This document shows, piece by piece, positions 1 to 8,565 of a stretch of 13,448 nt of DNA. The position numbers and the translations under genes are program-made. The stretch covers positions 24,930,221-24,943,668 of the forward strand of contig NW_025062479.1 in NCBI RefSeq assembly GCF_000002995.4. Reading direction: 5' to 3'. This stretch comes from Brugia malayi (lineage: Eukaryota > Nematoda > Chromadorea > Rhabditida > Onchocercidae). The notes below the pieces were generated by a model that was given only the letters and a program-made list of their open reading frames with translations, was not told where the DNA came from and made no database searches. The first letter of the stretch is position 1, and every line of letters starts with the position of its first letter.

Positions 1-495
1 AAAAAAATTATAATTTGAACAAATATAATTAATAGAAATAAAAAATATAATACCTGTGGAATAACATTTCTATGAATACATTGATTTAATAAATTTTTTT
101 GTTTAAAGAAAAAAAAAAATTATAATTTGAAAAAATATAATTAATAGAAATAAAAAATATAATACCTGTGGAATAACATTTCTATGAATACATTGATTTA
201 ATAAATTTTTTTGTTTAAAGAAAAAAAAAAAATTATAATTTGAAAAAATATAATTAATAGAAATAAAAAAATATAATACCTGTGGAATAACATTTCTATG
301 AATACATTGATTTAATAAATTTTTATGTTTGAAAAGATATAATTAAAAAATATAACTTTAAAAAAAAAGAAAAAAGGTATATAATACCTGTGGAACAGAA
401 TTTCCATGAATACATTGATTTAATAAATTTTTTTGTTTAAAAAAAAAAAAAAAAAATATTATTTGAAAAAATATAATTAATATAAATAAAAAATA

Positions 496-531
<36 letters not shown>

Positions 532-600
532 TATATAATACCTGTGGAACAGAATTTCCATGAATACGTTGATTTAATAAATTTTTTGCATCCAAAATTT
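1..600 (-). repeat. Five-copy tandem array of exon-end plus splice donor (108-154 bp units)
   Basis: The motif tacctgtggaa (donor and exon end on the minus strand) recurs at about 51, 163, 277, 385 and 539, so spacings are 112, 114, 108 and 154 bp. Each unit holds about 54 bp matching the 3' end of the secreted-peptide exon, then the donor GTATTATAT, then AT-rich intron ending in oligo-T. The copy at 539 is the real exon end. The others encode the same 15 residues with changes: KNLLNQRIHGNSVPQ at 539, C for R at 385, and KNLLNQCIHRNVIPQ in the three leftmost. No AG acceptor precedes the extra copies, which begin straight out of oligo-T and TTTAAAC, so they probably do not act as separate exons. 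Confidence 0.85.
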
Positions 601-817
601 GTCGTTGATTATTTCGTTTTATGCGTGCTTTTTTCACATTATGAATGAAAATTTTTTTTGTATCAGTAAATGTAATATTTGAATTATTAAAATGTTGCAC
701 AGATAAAATATTTACACTTTGAAATGGTTCAAATTTGATAATTGTATGAGATAATAATTCAGCATTTATAATATTTATTATATATAAAATAAAAATAAAG
801 AAATGAACACTTATCAT
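542..817 (-). CDS. First exon of a small secreted peptide precursor (5' part of gene; rest lies left of the window)
   Basis: The reading frame starts at the ATG at 817-815 and runs 92 codons to a splice donor (CCACAG|GTATTA) at 542/541, ending in phase 0. Residues 1-19 are a strong signal peptide: a hydrophobic run of F, I, L and Y ending in INA. The mature part has two N-glycosylation sequons (N44-N-S and N47-I-T), a KK at 62-63 and an R-x-K-R at 65-68, which is the consensus for furin-type proprotein convertases. Cleavage there would release a basic tail of about 24 residues ending in NSVPQ. A possible acceptor (TTGTATAG) lies about 30 nt upstream of the ATG. I do not recognise the family. 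Read without splicing, the frame runs into an oligo-T tract and would encode poly-Phe, so splicing at the donor is much more likely. No downstream exon is visible before position 1. That it is secreted is fairly safe; its function is unknown. Confidence 0.55.
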
Positions 818-959
818 TTTGTTATTTTATCAAATATTTTATGCTATACAATCATTTTTGTTGTTTAGTAATGTTAACCCATTCGTATCCAGTTCATACA
901 CAAATAATTAATTATTATTTGAGTAATTAAATATAAACAAATCTGAAATATGTTTTGTT
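818..959. other. Short AT-rich 5' region of the secreted-peptide gene
   Basis: This stretch separates the ATG at 817 from the minisatellite. On the minus strand it contains a very short upstream ATG frame (near 852, ending within a few codons) and the candidate acceptor TTGTATAG. It presumably holds the core promoter or outron. No TATA-like site stands out against the AT-rich background. Confidence 0.3.
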
Positions 960-964
960 GATTG

Positions 965-1795
965 TTACGTTGATTTACGTAACGAGCTAACATGTATAGA
1001 GTTATATTGGTTACGTAACGGGCTAACACGTGTATGGAGTTATGTTGATTACGTAATGAGCTAGCACGTATATTGGGTTACATTGGTTACGTAATGAGCT
1101 AGCACGTGTATGGAGTTACATTGGTTACGTAACGGGCTAGCACGTGTATGGAGTTACATTGGTTACGTAATGAGCTAGCACGTATATTGGGTTACATTGG
1201 TTACGTAATGAGCTAGCACGTATATTGGGTTACATTGGTTACGTAATGAGCTAGCACGTGTATGCAGTTACGTTGATTATATAATGGCTGGCACGTATGG
1301 GATTATATTGGCTATGTAACGGGCTAGCATGTATGGTGTCACATTGGTTACGTAACGGACTAGCAAAGTATGGAGTTACATTGCCTACGTAACGGGCCTA
1401 GCACGTTTGGGGCGTTTGGGGGGTCAGTAGTTACATAACGGGCTAGCACGTATGGAGTTACGTTCGTTACAGTAACGGGTTAGCACGTATGGAGTTACGT
1501 TCGTTACATAACGGGTTAGCACGTATGGAGTTACGTTCGTTACAGTAACGGGCTGACAGAGTATGGAATTATACTGCCTACGTAACAACGGGTCTAGCAC
1601 GTTTGGGATTACAGTAGTTACATAACGGCGTAGCACGTATATGGGGTTACGTTGGTTATGTAATGGCTGACACGTACAGGGTTACGTTGGTTATATAATG
1701 GCTGACACGTACAGGGTTACGTTGGTTATATAATGGCTGACACGTACAGGGTTACGTTGGTTACGTAACGGACTAGCACGTATGAATACATAACA
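965..1795. repeat. Minisatellite, about 22 units of 35-39 bp, rich in palindromes
   Basis: A typical unit reads approximately TTGGTTACGTAATGAGC, then TAGCACGTATATTGGGTTACA, with drift between units. It is richer in G+C than its flanks. Units at 1011-1260 are most alike; 1270-1660 is more degenerate; 1655-1760 forms a sub-array of three near-identical 35-bp units with GGCTGACACGTACAGGG. TTACGTAA occurs exactly ten times (starts 975, 1011, 1049, 1087, 1125, 1163, 1201, 1239, 1348, 1761), CACGTG four times (1027, 1103, 1141, 1255), and GCTAGC repeatedly. Open frames in it are by-products of the repeat. Confidence 0.9.
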
Positions 1796-2690
1796 ATTAC
1801 TTTTAATTTATCATCACAGTTGAATTATTAATGAATACAGCGTAATCAATTATCATTATTAAAAATAAATAAGCAAAACATATATTAGAAGTACTTCTTC
1901 TTCTTTTTTTATTTTTTGCAAAATGTTAAAATTATTGAGAAGAAAAGATTAAATAATTTTCAATTTCAAAATAACTAATATATTTATATTGATTATGAGA
2001 TTTATTTATTTATTTTTTGCAAAATTATTTTAATGATTTGGAATGAAAAATTACTCAAAAAAAAAAAAAGAAAAAGAAAAATCAATAAACATAAGTTATA
2101 TGTGAAAGAAATTTTAATTGAATTAATTAATTACAATTATTGAATTGTATTATAATAGTATTTTGCATAGATTTCATTTATATTTTAATGCATAATATAT
2201 TGATTATTCAAATGATATCATAATTGATTGTAAAATAATGAATTATTAGATAAATAAAATTATAATAAAACTGAAAAAAAAAAAAAAAAAAAAAACTGGA
2301 AACTCATGAACTGGAAACTGGAACTCATATCAAAGCATTTTCCGGATAATAATCCATCTTTTTCTTTTCTAATTATTAATTTCAGTATTCGAGAATTTCG
2401 AGAATTTTTCTTTCCATATTTTTCCCACTATTTTTTCGTTTTCTTTTATTTCTTCCATAATTTAACTCAGAGAATATTATTATATTAAAATCTATTTTCT
2501 GGCAATTATAAAACATTTGGAAATTATATCGTTGCTATATTTTAAGTATTACTTATCTAGCATTTTCCTCAAACATTTTCAAATAGGATATTGTGCAAAA
2601 AAAAAAAAAGAAAAAAGAAAAAAATAGAAAAAAGAGAAAAAAGAGTTACTCATGCTATTACTATTATTACATTACTTAATTACTTTTATT
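1796..2690. other. AT-rich intergenic DNA, no gene seen
   Basis: It contains A-tracts (about 2058-2070, 2275-2294, 2598-2640) and T-rich stretches. The 60-codon plus-strand open frame at 2306-2488 is dominated by F, S and Y from T-rich DNA and has no splice context or recognisable domain, so I do not call it. Confidence 0.5.
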
Positions 2691-2695
2691 ATTAC

Positions 2696-2890
2696 TTCAT
2701 AACAATAACAAAAAAACAACAACAACAATAACAATAACAGCAGCAATAATAGCAGCAACGACAACACAACAACAACAACAACAATAGCAATAACAGCAAC
2801 AATAATAGCAGCAACAACAACAATAGCAATAACAGCAACAATAATAGCAGCAACAACAACAACAACAATAGCAATAACAGCAACAATTAT
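2696..2890. repeat. CAA/CAG/AAT compound microsatellite
   Basis: This is a tract of CAA, CAG, AAT and TAG triplets. Inside it a higher-order unit of about 40-45 bp, starting agcaataacagcaacaat, recurs at about 2786, 2825 and 2870. The minus strand reads as poly-Leu in one frame, and the plus strand is broken by TAA and TAG. The sequence is low-complexity and not a gene. Just upstream (2650-2700) is a related ATT-rich tract. Confidence 0.85.
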
Positions 2891-4000
2891 TGCTGCTATG
2901 AAATTTATTTAGTACTTAAAAAAATATTATCAAAAATTTATAATTATTTTTTGAATTTCGAAAAAATTACAATTTTTTGATAAGAAAAATGTAGAAATAG
3001 CATGAATAAATATTTTTCAATCTCTGTTTTAAGAATAAGAAATGTAAAAAAAAAAAAAAAAAAAAAAAAAATAAAAAATAAAAATATCGTAAACCGGTAC
3101 TGAAGAGTATTTTATTGACATTCTATTCTCTCTCTCTCTTTTTTTTTTTTTTATATATCCTGTTCTACCTCTTTATGTTTCTGGCATGTGATGCCACGTT
3201 AATTATCACAAATATCAAATGTACTTTCAGTTCAAATTTCAAATGGTTTTTAAATTTTGGTTTCAATTACTTTTTTTTTTTTTTTTTTTTTTATAAATTC
3301 TAATTCCAGACAATTATTTACCCAGTGATTTTCATAAGAATGAACTTTAATCAACAACATATAAAAAAAATTAAGAAATTACAGATTAAAAAAAAAAAAA
3401 AAACAAACAATAACAAATTTGGAATGACATTTGAGCAGTAGCTTAGTTACAACCATGAATGTTTTGTTCAATTAGAAAAGGTCATCAAACTATTACCCAT
3501 AAGGAATTGCAGAAAAATGTATTAATTGACAGCTAGACAATAAAATGGATGATTAATACTGATTTCTATTACACAAAAAATTTCCCTTTCAAAATTTAGC
3601 AAAAATTTTTCTTAAAATATTTGATAAATCGATGAAATTTTCAGGTATTCATGTTTATATCACAAAATATTGTCATAAGTTCACTTATGATAATCAGGCA
3701 AAATATTTTAATATCATTCCAAATGCTAGTATTTGCAATTTAGATGCTTAAATATAGTGGAAATAAACAATATGTAACTATTTGTTGTAAAAATTAAGGA
3801 AACAATTTGATCGATAATACAGTTATAATTACAACTGAATTTTATTAGGCATTAGATAATTTATTTCTCAGTATTTTCGAATCAATATTCATTAGAGAGA
3901 AATTTTCGGGATGTATTTGTAAAGAAAAATATAGTCAAACCAAAAAAAAAAAAAAAAAAAAAAAAACAACAAGTAGTATTAGAACTGTCAATCAACAGCG
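2891..4000. other. AT-rich intergenic DNA with long homopolymer tracts
   Basis: Poly-A or poly-T runs of 12-25 bp occur at about 3047-3070, 3140-3152, 3271-3292, 3390-3403 and 3942-3966. No exon-like stretch with splice sites was found on either strand. The small frame at 3115-3303 (plus) is rich in F, Y and L because of T-tracts. Confidence 0.5.
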
Positions 4001-4130
4001 ATTTTCTCATGCTGGATAAAACTTAGGTTTGCTTCGCTTTTTGGGATTTGTTTTTAACGCCAGCCAAAATGCTACGTCATCAATAAATGTCTCTTTTAGA
4101 AGTGACTGACACATTACATGAACATAATTA

Positions 4131-4136
4131 TTTATT
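4131..4136 (-). terminator. Candidate polyadenylation signal AATAAA for the ICln gene
   Basis: AATAAA on the minus strand lies about 90 nt past the ICln stop codon (TAG at 4229-4227). It is the first exact hexamer downstream, apart from oligo-T sequence. The distance fits a short nematode 3' UTR. Confidence 0.4.
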
Positions 4137-4226
4137 GACATACAAACAATAAAACAAACCAAAGGCAGTAAATAATTAAACGTTCAAATTGAAAAAAAAA
4201 AAAAAAAAAAACACATAACACCGCTT

Positions 4227-6507
4227 CTATCCTTCGTCCATTTGTTCACTGCCAAAGGCATCTCCATGATCTGCAATCCGAAGCATATAAGCTAAACATA
4301 AAAATAGAGTGTTTAAACATATATTTTTGTCCGAAAACATTGCACCTATCGGAGCGACTTCAACCTTTATAATACTTCTATATTTTATAGAAATATTTTA
4401 TACAAAAACCATAAAATATGTTAAATCACGCTTCCCACACTACTAACACACGTTATATTTATATAGCACTCGTGTTATCTTCGCTCTCGTGTTATCTTCG
4501 CTCTCGATCATAATTTTAGTCCTTTCCCGGCAGTAATTGTCATTGATCAAATGAATATTAAATTAATAGAATTATAAGACTAAATCTTCAATTCAAAGAA
4601 TATCCCCTTCAATTCGCCATTCTAACAAAATACACTTCGAAAGCAAACTTGATCTCGTTTGACTATACCCAATATTCGTTGATCACCACACTATTCTTTT
4701 CAGTTCAGGTCAAAAAAAAAACATACCACCATTGGTTTCATGCCTGCGCATAGTTGTTGATATGTCTTGAAAATATAGCGTATTCTGATCTCCTTCTCCA
4801 TCATTTCCCTCATAATCTCCTTCCTCATCCGATTTATTTTCTAAAAAAATAAGAGTTACAAGTAATATGGGAAAAATCTTCAGATCTATTTTACCCTTAT
4901 TAGTAATCAAATTGCGCTATAAGATCTTTAACACCCATACTACAGCTGATATATACCTGAGAAATCGCCGTCTGGATCCATAGTAAAATCGTCCGAAAAA
5001 TCGTCCCCCTCGTCAGGATTCAGTTCTTGGCATTCGCACATTTGTTGATAAATATTTTGTACTGAATTTTTCGAAAATTATAAAACTAGCAAACATTATA
5101 TCATCATATCTGATACAACAAGATGGAACTCTATACAAGTCACTAATTTAAAGCAGATATTCTAAATTACGCAAGTTAGTTCCAAAATTTTTTAATCATT
5201 CAAATGCGTAAAGTGAGAAATCTTACAAAGAAATTAGGAGCTAACATATGATAAGTACTTATTTTAAAAAATTTCTTCTTAAAACACTAATTTAATTATC
5301 ACACTTTTATAGTAATTCATTTTAGCGTATTTCATAATTTAACTCCATACCGAACATATTTCTTATGTTACTTTTTTAAATCAGCAACAATCAACAAAAA
5401 TTAACATTTAAAAATTTTAAAAACTTAATGTCATCAACAGTAAGTTGTAAAACTAACAATAAATGAAACAAAACACTGGAAACCGAAAAAACTGCAAACA
5501 GCGGATAAAATCCCTAGAACATCTAATATATTTCATCCCTAAACTTACATATAGTTTTGTCTTGGGGAGAAAAACGTATAGCTAAATGTGCTTTATCATC
5601 ATCATCACCATCATCATCAATATCATCACCGCAACCATTCTCTGTCCTTTTTTCATCAAATTCTGCTTGTTCTTCAATACCATTCCCATTATGTGCACTA
5701 CTCACAGACTCCTCGGTGCCTTGTAATCCTATGTCTGCAAATAACAACACAAAACATTATTAACAAAGGTATGAAGCAGAGTAGTAAGTTGAATTCTTCT
5801 AATACACATTAATTTAAAAAAATTATCGTTTGATACCTACATAACACCAAACGTGTAATTGTCTCATAGAAAATTTCAATAATCCACATTTATGTCTTAC
5901 AAATATGTAAATCTTAAATTCTCACATGCAAATGATTATCAAACACTGAATATGGTGGCATACCTGACCCTTTCGCATCAGCTAACACGTAAATGCACTC
6001 TTCTGGAAACACGCTTGGATCCCGTGAAACAGCATGAAGGATGATTGACGGATAAGTCAGACTAAAGCCTTGTCCACTAATATTTGAAATCCATGTTACT
6101 GAACTAAAACATTCCATTTATTTCGCAACCAGATTCGAATACGGCTAATATTAACATAAAAATAATTAAACTGACTCAAATCAGTCTAGAAAATATTTCA
6201 AAATTGCATGATTTACCCCTTCCAGCTGGCACAAAAAGCATCCGAAAGCTAAACTGCTCCAAACCTTCATACAAACTAATCTGCTAGGGGTAACACAACA
6301 ATCACTGGACCATACAATTTTTTAATAATTTTCTTCAAATAATATAATATTTAATAATAACACAATTTAATTCAAACCAATTCGATACCTTTCGGCAATG
6401 GTCAGTTCACCTTCACCAGCAGATTCACTTTCAATATATGCAGTAACTTGACCTTGAATCAATCGAATGCCATCTGTTGGCACAGCTACATTACTTAAAA
6501 CAATCAT
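4227..6507 (-). CDS. ICln (CLNS1A homologue): Methylosome subunit pICln / chloride conductance regulatory protein ICln (six exons, 242 aa)
   Basis: Exons (minus strand, high to low): 6507-6389, 6103-5964, 5734-5549, 5061-4957, 4840-4727, 4291-4227. All introns are GT-AG (about 285, 229, 487, 116 and 435 nt), phases are consistent, and the 729-nt CDS ends in TAG. The product has 242 residues; vertebrate ICln has about 237. Family landmarks follow in order: GELTIAES (33-40) then [26 protein letters not shown] and YVLADAK (the split PH-like domain); an acidic loop with D at 123-124, 126-128 and 130-133; then IRFSPQDK (139-146), [11 protein letters not shown] (156-166), and an acidic tail ending in GSEQMDEG. 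In known ICln proteins, the PH-like domain binds Sm proteins and, with PRMT5 and MEP50, presents them for arginine methylation before snRNP assembly; a role in volume-regulated chloride current is also described. The protein is cytosolic. The start is the only in-frame ATG before GELTIAES and sits just inside a good acceptor. Function is inferred from strong family resemblance. Confidence 0.93.
4469..4506. repeat. 18-bp tandem duplication in ICln intron 5
   Basis: The sequence ctcgtgttatcttcg is repeated twice in direct succession, with a third partial ctctcg. It lies inside the last ICln intron and does not touch its splice sites. Confidence 0.8.
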
Positions 6508-6517
6508 TTCTTATCGT

Positions 6518-6522
6518 CCTAA
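6518..6522 (-). promoter_or_regulatory. Likely spliced-leader acceptor (or 5' UTR intron end) of ICln
   Basis: On the minus strand, AATTTTAG precedes the transcript start at 6518, leaving only 11 nt (GACGATAAGAA) before the ATG. Such a short leader after a U-rich acceptor is typical of nematode trans-spliced mRNAs. No partnered upstream exon is obvious. Confidence 0.5.
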
Positions 6523-7165
6523 AATTAATTCGACAATATAATTTTATGCACAAAATGATTATAGTAGTATTTACATTCCACATTCACAGTTTAATCCTAC
6601 CAAATGCTAATATCAACCTGTAAAAATGTAAACTGTTACTTAGAAGTCAGCGTACGTCCGCCAAAATCAGTAATTCTACCGACCATTAATGTCAAAGGTC
6701 ACAGTCACGTTGACACGTTGAAACTTACTTAACCTAACGAGGACCATAATTTCACTAACTATACTTAACTAGCATGGCAAGTTACCAACACCGTAGAATA
6801 ACTTTCGTTTCAGGATTAATCGTTATTCATGCAACGTAATGAAGCACTTTTGCATGTTTAATTTAAGATATTCGTGATAGTTTGGACTGCTTTACGTTTG
6901 CTTTATGATGCAATAACAATTGGTTTTCTTTTTTATTCTTTTTTTTTTTCTCTTTTATGTGTTAAGCTAAAATTAGATGCAAATGGATAAAATACATAGG
7001 AAAATGCATTACTGTAAACATTGTGTTATTTGATGTTATAAACTTATTGAATGTTTAAGTAATAACTAGATGCAGAAATGTATATAATGTGTGCAAGTGT
7101 AATAGCGCTTTCTTTTTCATTAACACGCAACATAGTGCAAAATTATAAATATTAGCTTATTTGAT
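6523..7165. promoter_or_regulatory. Intergenic region upstream of ICln, probable promoter
   Basis: No convincing coding exon was found on either strand. The part at 6640-6790 is less AT-rich than its flanks and holds CAAAGGTCA (6693-6701), similar to a nuclear-receptor half-site, followed by two copies of acgttgac/acgttgaa. This makes it a plausible promoter for ICln, but the sites are only sequence matches. A T-tract lies at about 6928-6950. Confidence 0.35.
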
Positions 7166-7169
7166 ATTA

Positions 7170-8240
7170 TGAAATATCACGTATCATGCAGTAACTAATT
7201 ACTGCACTGATGTTAATCATTCATTCTGAGTTCCGTTTTAATTTAGGTGTGAATATGAAATTACTGTAAATGGGAGCATGCTGACAATGTTGCATCGTTC
7301 GAACGAATTTTAGATGGCGTGGAATTTCGAATAATTAAAAATCTGAACACTTGGATTTGAATTTGAAAAAGATGGGAAGGAAAGGCTGAAGTAATCGCAT
7401 TGAAAACAAGGATAGCTCGAAGGTTAGTAAATAATTTCCGCTGATATTGCATTTTGTTTTTAAAAAAAACTGCATATCAAACTGAGGAACTTGGATTCAG
7501 ACTAGAATTTTAAGTTCGAATTGGTCATATTATCATTTTGTACATGTGGTTAAGATCAATAAAAACTGAGTATTTTTTTTCCAGTAAATTTCACTAGAAA
7601 GCATTGTTAAATTATAACAATATTACTTAACAAAATCAAAATAGAAACAGAATCTTATTACCATTGTGATAAGGCATTTAAACAACAAAAGCAGAAAAGC
7701 ATTTTGATCAATGTTAAAATGATATTAGTTAAAAACAAAATTGCAGTTCTATCAGTAAGAGTAAAAATTGTCATTAATGTGATTTGAGCAACCTAAGCAC
7801 CTAAATAATAGTTCCGCTGAATCCATACAAAGTGATATGCTCTGTTCGATAGCTTCATCTATTTTATCCAATAAAGTAGGCGCTGAACTGTTGGAATTGA
7901 TTTTGAAATCGTTTAATGTCTGAAAATCTTTGAACTTGTTCATTCACATACGAAATTTCCTAACAACATATAATTTAAATCAGTTAAATGCATTTAATTG
8001 ATTTAAAATATGTTCCATTAAGAGAACGATGTTCTCATTATCAGATATAATCCTCTCATATTGCACTGCATTATATCAGTGTACTATAATTTGAAGTACG
8101 AATTGTAAGAAATAAGTGTAAAAAGAAAGTAGCCATATCTGATGCATTACCATAATAAAACCATTTAGAATTTTGTATGATTTCAATTTTCTTAATGAAT
8201 GAATAGAAGTATTTGAATTCAATACTTCTGGTGCCATCTT
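7170..8240 (-). repeat. Inverted repeat arm 1
   Basis: The reverse complement of this stretch matches 10973-12165, with nearly every base alike over about 7440-8160 (including the whole 168-bp exon 3, which has three differences). The outer part (7170-7440) is more diverged. The inner edge is sharp: similarity stops at about 8240, next to the exon 2 acceptor of the secreted-protein gene. The two arms are separated by about 2.73 kb. Confidence 0.9.
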
Positions 8241-8533
8241 TACACATCACCCGGAATGATCACATTCAGATTCCATTCTGTTAGTTTCATCTTTTTCCTT
8301 TTTCCATATTCCTCGAAGCATCACAAAATAGATACATCAACGACTTATCAACAAATTACTATTAGGTTATCACTGGTAATTAGCTTTATCAAGAGCACAA
8401 GAAATAACATTCACGAACTTACTATGTTAAGTGGAACAATCTCAGTGCCATTCGTAGTCCGATAAACATTAGCGCTGAATATTGGCGCAATTATGCATAA
8501 AATGATACATAACATTGTCATCATCATCACCAT
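7752..8533 (-). CDS. Putative three-exon gene for an unrecognised small secreted protein (121 aa)
   Basis: Exons on the minus strand: 8533-8423 (37 codons), 8237-8151 (29 codons), 7919-7752 (55 codons plus TGA), all in phase 0. Exon 1 begins with a signal peptide (MVMMMTM, then a run of I, L and C, then A-P-I-F-S-A at 16-21) and ends at a perfect donor ATA|GTAAGT. Exon 2 ends ATTATG|GTAATG. Exon 3 follows TTTTCAG, the classic nematode acceptor. A leader acceptor TTTGCAG lies about 25 nt upstream of the ATG. The C-terminal exon has an amphipathic helix-like stretch (LLDKIDEAIEQSI) and three Cys in C-x9-C-x2-C. Exon 3 is preserved in arm 2 of the inverted repeat. The weak point is the exon 2 acceptor (GTGTAAAG, no pyrimidine run). 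A second frame across exon 2 (beginning SIEFKYFYS) is also open in both arms, so exon 2 could be read differently. The family is unknown. Confidence 0.45.
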
Positions 8534-8557
8534 ATTCCAAAACAAACTTTAATTAAT

Positions 8558-8565
8558 CTGCAAAG
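8558..8565 (-). promoter_or_regulatory. Candidate spliced-leader acceptor for the 121-aa secreted-protein gene
   Basis: The minus strand reads TCTTTGCAG, then 24 nt of leader to the ATG at 8533. Position and sequence fit a trans-splice acceptor. No upstream cis exon was seen. Confidence 0.35.

Noticed and set aside
1424..1636. 70-codon minus-strand open frame with YVTNVTPYVLTR repeats
   Set aside because: It lies wholly inside the minisatellite, and the apparent protein repeat is just the DNA unit translated. Units vary in length and would break the frame.
965..1795. Possibility that the array is a CRISPR or telomeric repeat
   Set aside because: There are no unique spacers between units and no TTAGGC telomere motif; units are contiguous and drift as in a minisatellite.
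2692..2886. Poly-Leu open frame on the minus strand
   Set aside because: It is a translation of a CAA/CAG microsatellite and has no other sequence character.
5557..5812. Two plus-strand frames rich in Ser or His
   Set aside because: They are antisense to ICln exon 3; the Ser/His runs mirror its Asp codons.
7261..7452. 63-codon minus-strand frame MQYQRKLFTNLRAIL...
   Set aside because: The counterpart in arm 2 has a different frame, a changed start and the 180-bp block inside it, so it is not conserved between arms. It probably belongs to the 3' flank of the secreted-protein gene.
8256..8465. 69-codon plus-strand frame near arm 1
   Set aside because: It overlaps intron 1 and exon 1 of the better supported minus-strand gene and shows no splice or domain evidence.
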